DNA of 64,000 bases from Axinella damicornis. Taxonomy: Eukaryota > Porifera > Demospongiae > Axinellida > Axinellidae. This document shows, one piece after another, positions 57,569-64,000 of this stretch. The notes below the pieces were generated by a model. The model saw only the letters and a list, made by a program, of their open reading frames with translations, ran no database searches and was not told the origin of the DNA. The stretch's first letter is position 1; each line of letters starts with the position of its first letter. The DNA lies in NCBI GenBank assembly GCA_963931865.1, contig OZ007518.1:6502570-6566569 (forward strand). Direction: 5' to 3'. The position numbers were made by a program, and so were the translations under genes.

Positions 57569-58403
57569 CTGTGGGAGGGAGGTGTGGCAAGTCATGTGAC
57601 CAACATAATTATGATGATCTGGAGTAGATAATTGGGGCACTGAAAAGCACATTAGCTATAGGGTACAGATCTGTGAGGCATTAGTCTCACACATCAGTCG
57701 TATCTAATGTTTGAGGGGCTCCCTCTGTAAACTTTATAGCAAAATGTATCTGCTAGCATCATTGGACAACAACAGCTGTGCCTCCAATCCCATAATATAA
57801 GTATTTGCACACTTCAACACACTGACTGCAGCATAGCTGTTAGGCACGTAAATACGCATGTACATGTACCACGACAGTCTGTCATGATATGCATTGTAAG
57901 TCACCAAAATTACTTCGGTAGGAACACAAAGGGCAGCAGGAACTCTACCATGAACTGAACCACTCTTACAGTACACGGTAATAACCTGGTAGAGCAGGTC
58001 TCTGACCACAACAGCTGACAAACAACTACGCAGTCAATGCAGGGGAGTCCCAAGTATCATCAGGCCATCGATTCCTCTCTGATCTATGACGGTGGGATAC
58101 AGTTCTCCCTCGCTCAGGTTTATGGGCTGCAGGTCATACCCCCAAATGTACACTCGCTTCCTCTAGCTTAGCCTCGTTCCCACGTGGCCTGGGAACGAGG
58201 TTACCTGTAGCTGATTCAATTGCAATGTGGCCTGCAATAAACCAGGAGCGCATAATGAGGTCATTATGCGCTCCTGAATAAACTAATATTACATCAAATT
58301 GTGGTGGAATTGCTGTGTGCCTCCTGACACTCCTTCACAGTCACAAATGAATGGCCCGTACACACTCACTCATACACACTCCCTGGTGCACACATGCACA
58401 CAG
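57569..58403. other. No exon seen; small foldback element inside
   Basis: Apart from the 35-bp foldback at 58169, nothing recognisable. A minus frame reading YIWGYDLQPINLSEGELYPT (about 58150-58085) is of unknown meaning. Confidence 0.35.
58169..58203. mobile_element. Minimal foldback (MULE-like), 35 bp
   Basis: TAGCCTCGTTCCCACGTGGC and complement. Flanks CCTCTAGCT and CCTGTAGCT (9 bp, one mismatch). Confidence 0.8.
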
Positions 58404-58602
58404 TCAGCAGCCACTTACACAACAGGGAAGGATGTCAACATCAACATTATTGACACGCCCGGGCACGTTGACTTCACCATCGAAGTGGAGCATTCCGTGC
58501 TGGAGTGCATGTGTGTCTGAGTGCATGGTGGGTGAGGTATGTGGGAGCGTGTGTGTGCCCATGAAAATATGCAATAAAGGTTTTCAGACTATGTCCGTCT
58601 GT

Positions 58603-58626
58603 CCCCCCCCCCCCCCCCCCCCCCCC
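58603..58626. repeat. Homopolymer run of 24 C
   Basis: Uninterrupted C run just where the EF-G middle domains are missing. Confidence 0.95.
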
Positions 58627-58763
58627 TCCCCTCCCCCAGCCTTCCCCCGTGCCATGTCTTGTGTCCTGAAGCCCATCACGTCACTGAGTTCCAGGGAGTG
58701 GTGATCTCAGTGGTCATCAGTGGCTCCGATGCCATGGAAGGGTACTTCACACTCTACTGTGAG

Positions 58764-59200
58764 GTGGGAGAGGAGAGGGGGGAGGGGAGGGGAGGAGAGG
58801 GGAGTTGAGGGGAAGGGAGGGGTGGATAGGGGAGTTGAGGGGGGAGGGAGGAGGGGGAGGGGAGAGGAGAGGGAGTTGAGGGGAAGGGAGGGGAGGATAG
58901 GGGAGTTGAGGGAAAAGGGAGGAGAGGGGGTGTGGAGGGGGAGGGGGAGGGGAGCGGAGGAGAGGGAGTTGATGGGAAGGGAGGGGAGGATAAGGGAGTT
59001 GAGGGGGAAGGGAGGAGAGGGAGTGTGGAGGGCGAGGGGAGGAGAGGGGGAAGGGAGGAGGGGGAGGATGCAGGGGTGCGTAAAGGGTAGAGAAGAGGCT
59101 AGAGTATGTGGTGTGGAGGGGAGAGGAGAGACATTCAAGAAGGGATTAGGAGGAGAGAGAGGAGGGCAGAGAAGGTGGGAGGATAGACGAGGAGGGGTAG
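58764..59200. repeat. Polypurine (GGGGAGGGGAGGAGAGG)n tract
   Basis: GA-rich tandem units of about 60 bp including GGGAGTTGAGGGGAAGGGAG. The 207- and 161-codon frames here are low-complexity artefacts. Confidence 0.95.
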
Positions 59201-59804
59201 AATGAGTGCTCGTCTTGGTGGGTTCGTCATACCAGTGGCTTGCATGGTGCCACCTGATGCTACTCTGTTTCCTACCGCCGGTGCCCCTCAATGACATGTT
59301 TGGATATGCCACTGAGCTGAGGTCGGCCACACAAGTGAGTGCACATGAACCAGAACAGAATCTGTTCTGGTGTTCATTGATTCTTTTACCAGTGAGATAT
59401 ATAACACGATGTTTCGACTACTCTGTGCTGAGTCTTAGAGTGAAGGCAGGATGTGACAAATTCATCAGTTTGGATTCCGGCCCCATGCCGGGTGGGGGAG
59501 TTGCGATGTCAACAGTGCTGCAGAATCCCTAGCAAGAAGCCACCTTCTGCAGAACTACTTTTTTGAAGTGGCAACTTCTAAACACTTTGCCTCCCTCAAG
59601 TTTGGTTTCCTACTTGAGGGAGCCAGTGAAGACCAGAAATCCATACATACTCAGCTCTTAGATCATGCAAGTACAGAGGGGAAGATCTGGTACCAAATCC
59701 GCTCAAGTCAATGGTCGATCTTGCTACTGTACTAAGAGGTGTAGGGTATGAAGACGGCAGACATGCAATTCTCAGATGCATTCAGTGGTGATCAGAGTCT
59801 GTAC

Positions 59805-60095
59805 CTGTATGGTGATGCCTCTCTGTCATTCCAGGTCCATGAAGTCCATGGTGGCTCCAACATTGTCCTTCCCCCTCACCTACACACCCACACACACAAC
59901 GCAGGACATGGGGTAGAATGTGATCAGCGTGAACCAATCACCAGCCAGTGACCCTACCATAGCTAGTGATTGCTGCTTCATCTCGTGCATGGAGCCTATC
60001 CTGCCAGTGTGGAACAGCATTCTCTCTGTGAGGGTGGTTTTGCCTGAGTCAATGTGTGCTGAGATGCCAATGTTGTTCATCTTCTCCACCTCTAC
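59805..60095 (-). pseudogene. GFM1: Mitochondrial EF-G (GFM1), first two GTPase exons, with in-frame stop
   Basis: Minus strand. Exon 60095-59958 reads [18 protein letters not shown] (P-loop G1), [18 protein letters not shown]. Exon 59879-59805 follows TGTGTAG and reads GKDNVGATMDFMDLE, a TGA (59829-59827), then QRGITIQ before GTACAG. The family has E-R-Q-R-G-I-T-I here, so the Arg codon CGA has become TGA, a C-to-T change at a CpG, in switch I next to the essential G2 Thr. The next coding piece (SAATYTT) is on the plus strand at 58404. A mitochondrial targeting sequence is not identified upstream. Confidence 0.8.
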
Positions 60096-60099
60096 CTAG

Positions 60100-60688
60100 C
60101 CAAGATGATGACGGGGGGCAGTAAGTCAGCATGGGTAACCACATCAAAGCAGCCGTCTTCCCTCACCAGGCTTGAGCTGTACCATCTTTGGGCCAACAGC
60201 AACTGGGCCAAGAGCACCTACACACAGAATATACATGTAGCAATCATGGCTGACACATCCCAACACGTACTTCTAGTAACAGAGGGTTGATCACGACCAT
60301 GCCATGCACCCATGATCGAGTCCCCTAAGGGTTTCGTTTGTTCACGTTCATGTATATACATGTATAGCTAATGAGAGGCTGTGGTAAGAGTCAAGTGCCC
60401 GCTACAACTCAATTCGGGTCCACTAGTGTTGAAAACTAGTACGTAAGTTCATGTGGAGTGGTCCGTGATGAGCCAGGTGCATCATTTCAATGCAACGTTT
60501 CGACCCTACTTCAGGTGTGACACACTCCACTGGCTCATCGCAGACCACTCCACATTAACTAATGAGAGGCTGGTAATACAGTGCATGTACCAAAACACTT
60601 GATCCAGAATATGAGGTTCAACCCGTTGGAGAATGCCGGCATAGTCCTGATCAACGTGGGGAATAACAGGTAATGACATGGTCAGACC
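60100..60688. other. EF-G upstream region, no firm exon
   Basis: A stretch NPLENAGIVLINVGNNR followed by GTAATG (60617-60669) is open but unassigned. GTGGAGTGGTC...GACCACTCCAC inverted segments occur at 60453 and 60540. Confidence 0.3.
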
Positions 60689-60813
60689 TAGCCTCATTCC
60701 CAGGCCCGAGAGAGGGAGGAGAAAGGCGGAATTCCACCGCTATTTAGCGCATGCGCAAACAGTGGAAACCAGGCCCTTTTCTCCTCACCGTCTCGGGCCC
60801 GGGAACGAGGCTA
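60689..60813. mobile_element. Foldback (MULE-like) element, 125 bp
   Basis: TAGCCTCATTCCCAGGCCCG and complement. Exact 9-bp flanks GGTCAGACC (60680-60688, 60814-60822). Contains GCGCATGCGCAAACAGTGG. Confidence 0.92.
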
Positions 60814-60844
60814 GGTCAGACCATGCCATTATGCCATTACAAAT

Positions 60845-60960
60845 CCATTCCCCAAGAGGATCCCCCAAGAGGTCAATCAGGACCTGTGTATCCCCTAAGA
60901 CTTCGATCAGGCCCCACGCTTCCCCCAAGAAGTTGATGAGGACCCCAAGGGGTTGGGCCA
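60845..60960. repeat. Tandem CCCCCAAGAGGTCAATCAGG, about 30-bp unit
   Basis: Four imperfect units (ATCAGGACC or ATGAGGACC alternate with CCCCAAGA). Confidence 0.8.
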
Positions 60961-61217
60961 ATGCCACTACGCATGCACAGATTTTCCAGGTGGGTCTGGC
61001 CACGCAAGACATGCAAGACTTTACCAGACTACGTAGTTAGTGTGTGGGATCAGACTGTGCATACCCTTAGATGCTGATCTGGCTAGGAGGCGACTCTAAC
61101 TTACCCTTCTAGCACACACCCTGCAAAGTGGAACACCAGCACTGGTTGAGGCTAAAAAAATTCATGTGGACCGCGCCCCCACGCATTTTTGCATAATTAA
61201 TCGTGGCCTACCACATA

Positions 61218-61742
61218 TACCGTATATCTGGAAATTTTCGTTGTAAAAATATTTTCGTGGTTGCCATAAACCACGAAAATTTTCTTACACGAAATTATTT
61301 TTACACGAGTGAACAGTCAACGGTCAATCTTTTCGCGATGCTAGCTAGTTAGCTACTTCGCGAGATGGCCCTCGTTAGACGGCTGCCTGCAACCGAGGGA
61401 CGGTCTGAGTCTCCTTGGGAAAAGCGAGCTAACACGCGACACCTTTCTCGCGGCGGTAAGTGTCCGATAATCGTTTCGTTCTTTACCGTGCATAGCGTAC
61501 GCAGGTACCTGTCTGTGGCGTTCCTAGATTTTCATTCACGAGTTCTTGGCCAACAGCTGCTTCCCAAGGTTCCGGATAAACGCAGTAGCCTCGCAGCAAG
61601 CCCTTCGTACTACTTTTCTCCGACGTGTCAGAGAAGTTGCCGTAAAAAAATTTTCGTGGGTAACCCGATCCACGAAAATATTATGACACGAAAATTTAAA
61701 ACACGAAAATATTACTACACGAAAATTTCCAGATATACGGTA
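61218..61742. mobile_element. TIR element TACCGTATATCTGGAAATTTTCG, with ATG exon
   Basis: Ends TACCGTATATCTGGAAATTT and AAATTTCCAGATATACGGTA, with many internal CACGAAAAT(T)TT motifs. ATG at 61365 reads MALVRRLPATEGRSESPWEK then RANTRHLSRG and meets GTAAGT at 61456. Confidence 0.85.
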
Positions 61743-61839
61743 CATACCTCCGGGTCAGGGTACGTACGGGTACGTACGGGTCAAACCGCAACACGTACCG
61801 GAAGTAATTAGTTCTGCAATCTCCGATTGGACTTTCGTT

Positions 61840-62018
61840 ACAGTAAGCGGTCACTGGGAACGAGGCTAGATATGGCCATACACGAACACAGTATACGCGA
61901 TAGCCGCCCTGTTTGGTGCGCATCGGCAGAGATGTCACGTCGATTGTAGCTGCATGCACTGCTGGCCTGTAGACGTTCATGACAGCGCGGGGTATGTGTT
62001 CTATGAACACCTCTAGTT
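61840..62018. repeat. Dispersed repeat, inverted copy of 53.18-53.35 kb
   Basis: Reverse complement match through GAGATGTCACGTCGATTGTA and TGTGTTCTATGAACACCTCT. Confidence 0.8.
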
Positions 62019-62048
62019 TTGGTATGGAAACAAGGCTCTGGTTGGTTG

Positions 62049-62131
62049 TAGTCTCGCGTGGCCCAGACCCTTCCCGCGGCGATTAGTCCCAGACCCTTCC
62101 CGCGACGAAGGGTCTGGGCCACGCGAGACTA
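62049..62131. mobile_element. Foldback hairpin TAGTCTCGCGTGGCCC, 83 bp
   Basis: Arms TAGTCTCGCGTGGCCCAGAC and complement plus an internal CCCAGACCCTTCCCGCG duplication. Exact 9-bp flanks GGTTGGTTG (62040-62048, 62132-62140). Confidence 0.9.
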
Positions 62132-62165
62132 GGTTGGTTGATGATGGTAGTGTTTTCTCATTCAG

Positions 62166-62403
62166 CGCAGTGAACGTGCATCTGCCATTTCTGGAATTCT
62201 TTGCTGACGTACCAGGAGAAGTAAGTTGTGATATGAAACTTTCCTCCCTCCTTCCCTCGCTCCTGACCCCTCCCCTCCCTCTCATGTCCCTCCTCCTTCC
62301 CTCACCACACCCCCACACACAGAGGACATGGTATAAACGTTAGCATCTCCTCAGCTTTGGTGGATGTCCCTGCACCGATGGTTGCTAGCTACTCCGCTGC
62401 CAA
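62166..62403 (+). CDS. Short-chain dehydrogenase, HSD17B12/very-long-chain 3-ketoacyl-CoA reductase-like, two exons
   Basis: ER-type NADPH-dependent reductase acting in fatty-acid elongation or steroid metabolism. Exon 62166-62220 (after CATTCAG, donor GTAAGT) reads VNVHLPFLEFFADVPGE, corresponding to the family's LVNNVG...P-x-x-F-x-D-(V/I)P segment with a small frame slip in VNNVG. Exon 62323-62403 (after CACACAG, donor GTATGT) reads GINVSISSALVDVPAP then MVASYSAAK, containing the catalytic Ser region N-(I/V)-S-S and the Tyr-x-x-x-Lys active site (YSAAK). The exon between them (about 35 residues before the catalytic Ser) and all others are not seen. A foldback hairpin ends 35 bp upstream. 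Confidence 0.65.
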
Positions 62404-63053
62404 GTATGTTCATTACATGTAGTGGTTAACTAGAGGCAGGTAATACCTTCAGTGATATCCAAAGCTGGATCCTTAAATCAAGGTTTTGACTGAAACCAGG
62501 TGGTCCCAGCCCACACTATCCTATTTCCCGGGCCACACTAGCCTCATTCCCAGGCCATGCTACCTTCATCCCCAGATGATGGGCACAAGAAGAGACTGGC
62601 AAAGACAATTCAGTTGTGCAAGATACTTGGGCACTAATATTTGTAATGTGTCACGTGTGTGTATTCATTCATTATGAATTAACTCGAATTCAAAAGTGGA
62701 CATTAATTTGATGACATTATAATATCAAAACAAAACACATCTGCATGCTCACTTGAAAGTTGATAAGGTCATCTGTACACTCCACTTGTGCGTAGTCTTG
62801 AACCACTTGGTCTATTAACGTCATGAATAGGATTTTAGGCATGCACTAGCTTGCTATTATTTCCTTTGGAACATGCGCCATGTACATAATATATGTAGGG
62901 GGGTTGTATTATTGTATACTGTTTTTGCCTACTTTGTTTCCCTAATTTTGGCTTTAGCAGAATGCTCACTGTTGCTGTTGAACACCCATCACCTTCACAC
63001 TTGCTCCGTGTATCTGCCTAGTATGACTTCTTGTATGAACTACAAAGTGGGTA
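62404..63053. other. No exon recognised
   Basis: Contains a fragment (62890-62960) of the 56268 palindrome and a lone TAGCCTCATTCCCAGGCC (62538). Confidence 0.4.
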
Positions 63054-63168
63054 TTGGTCCGGCAGGAAGTTGGGCAATGGGTTAGGGTATACTAGGGCCA
63101 GGGCCGGTTCTAGATGAGCGCGTGTTTCCGGTACCTAGACCTAAAGTATGTACTTCCTGCCGGACCAA
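63054..63168. mobile_element. Short TIR element TTGGTCCGGCAGGAAGT
   Basis: TTGGTCCGGCAGGAAGTT and TACTTCCTGCCGGACCAA. Same ends as 47063-47136, different middle. Confidence 0.8.
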
Positions 63169-63194
63169 TATCCACGTCATATGAACTATGTCCT

Positions 63195-63472
63195 CTGCCC
63201 CCTCCCTTCTCCCTCCCTCCCTCCCTCCTCCCTTCTCCCTCCCTCCTTTCCCTCCCTCCCTGCCTCCTCCCTCCACTCCTCCCTTCTACATCCCTCCTCC
63301 CTCCCTCCCTCCCTCCCTCCCTCCCTCCCTCCCACCCTCCCTCCCTCCCACTCTTCCTCCCTCCCTCTCCCTCCCCCTCCCTCCCTCCTCCCTCCCTCCC
63401 TCCCTCTCTCCCTCCCTCTCTCCCTCCCTCCCTCCCTCCCTCCCTCCCTCCCTCCCTCCCTCCTCCCTTCAG
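63195..63472. repeat. (CCCT)n tract
   Basis: About 280 bp of CCCTCCCT with rare interruptions. All long proline/serine/leucine frames across it are artefacts. Confidence 0.95.
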
Positions 63473-63590
63473 GATCCGATAACTCTAGTGACAACACGTA
63501 CTTGAGGCTGACCAGTTGAAGGGGAGGTCTTCAAACATACATCCGTGCACTGCTGCAGGGGGCACGCTGCTGCTGGAATTATAGTGAGTA
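63473..63590 (+). other. Possible exon, unresolved
   Basis: Between CCTTCAG and GTGAGT (63580) one frame reads GEVFKHTSVHCCRGHAAAG but has an upstream stop. I cannot assign it to the dehydrogenase or anything else. Confidence 0.2.
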
Positions 63591-63599
63591 AAAGATGGG

Positions 63600-64000
63600 T
63601 CTGCTGGGACGATGTTGAAGGGAAGGGAGGGTGGGGGTGATAGTGGGTGAGATTGGTACTGGGGTGCCCTCCTCCACCCACTATCACCTCCAGCAGCCAC
63701 ACCCTCCCTCCTCCTTCAATATTGTCCGATCAAACCAACCAACCCTCGCTCCTCCTTCCAGTGCTACTATCACCCCCAGCAGCCACACCTCCCCTCCCTC
63801 ATTATGCCAGCAGACACACCCTCACCCCTCCCTCCACCCACTCCTGTCTGCTGCATGATGTTGGAGGGGTGAGGGTATGCCTGCTAAGACGATATTGAGG
63901 GAGGAGTGCGGGCGTGACTTCTGGGGGTCAGAGGGAGGGGTGAGGGTGTGTCTGCTGGAGAGGTATGTTTTTGTGCCATGATCAGGAAACCATAACTGTA
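63600..64000. repeat. Complex minisatellite (CAGCAGCCACACCCTCC and inverse)
   Basis: Units of about 60-70 bp containing CACTATCACC, CCAGCAG(C/A)CACACC and CCTCCTTCAATATTGTC occur in both orientations. Runs to the window end. Confidence 0.7.

Larger units (their letters stand above)
58404..59334 (+). pseudogene. GFM1: Mitochondrial EF-G (GFM1), internal exons, inverted block
   Basis: EF-G drives ribosome translocation on GTP hydrolysis. Three plus-strand pieces: 58404 to about 58500, [10 protein letters not shown] then [19 protein letters not shown] (G3 DxxG motif), after which the RALRVLDGA continuation is broken by small deletions; 58640-58763, CVLKPI then, after about 20 lost bases, EFQGVVISVVISGSDAMEGY and FTLYCE (domain V); 59281-59334, VPLNDMFGYATELRSATQ with a good GTGAGT donor but no AG before it. 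The roughly 500 residues between the G domain and domain V are absent; a run of 24 C (58603-58626) sits at the gap. Both outer exons of the gene are on the minus strand. Flipping about 57.6-59.7 kb would restore exon order. Confidence 0.8.

Noticed and set aside
58707..59330. 207-codon minus and 161-codon plus frames
   Set aside because: Low-complexity GA/CT repeat, open in several frames at once.
63114..63519. Frames of 103-123 codons
   Set aside because: Pure CCCT repeat gives stop-free frames on both strands.

Overview
This is eukaryotic, almost certainly invertebrate metazoan DNA. Genes are split into short exons of about 40-180 bp with GT-AG introns, there are no bacterial operons, and the space between genes is packed with foldback and MITE-type transposons, microsatellites and minisatellites. 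A sponge or another early-branching animal is my best guess; the sequence alone does not prove it.

Layout. 0-8 kb: no convincing gene, but several foldback elements and a long nested palindrome at 3.9-5.3 kb. 8.3-9.9 kb: a plus-strand SLC49/FLVCR-type membrane transporter. 10.8-11.3 kb: the 3' end of an unrecognised minus-strand gene, followed by a polyadenylation signal. 11.7-12.3 kb: a broken P-element/THAP9-type transposase. 12.3-28.7 kb: mostly transposons and satellites, one carrying a HIRAN-like reading frame. 29.1-30.0 kb: four phase-0 exons of a KH-like protein. 34.3-39.4 kb: scattered exons of one or more unrecognised genes. 42.0-43.1 kb: 3' half of a TRMU/MnmA tRNA 2-thiouridylase. 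43.2-43.8 kb: four EGF-like repeats on the minus strand. 52.2-55.8 kb: an AGC kinase of the PKA/PRKX group. 57.5-60.1 kb: fragments of mitochondrial elongation factor G. 62.2-62.4 kb: two exons of an HSD17B12/KAR-type short-chain dehydrogenase. 63.2-64 kb: CCCT and other satellites.

The recognisable genes are ordinary housekeeping, signalling and adhesion functions and do not form a pathway. Nearly all carry single-base frameshifts, often at homopolymers, which looks more like consensus error than independent gene death. The kinase and the EF-G gene each also contain an internal block on the wrong strand.

The dominant feature is a family of foldback elements beginning TAGCCTCGTTCCCAGG and ending in the reverse complement. 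Many are flanked by exact or near-exact 9-bp direct repeats, as expected for Mutator/FB-type insertion. Several longer foldback or TIR elements contain an ATG-initiated short exon ending at a GTAAGT/GTGAGT-type donor, and four MULE-like copies share a GCGCATGCGC (NRF1-like) subterminal motif. That raises the possibility of mobile promoter/first-exon cassettes, which is my main speculative finding.
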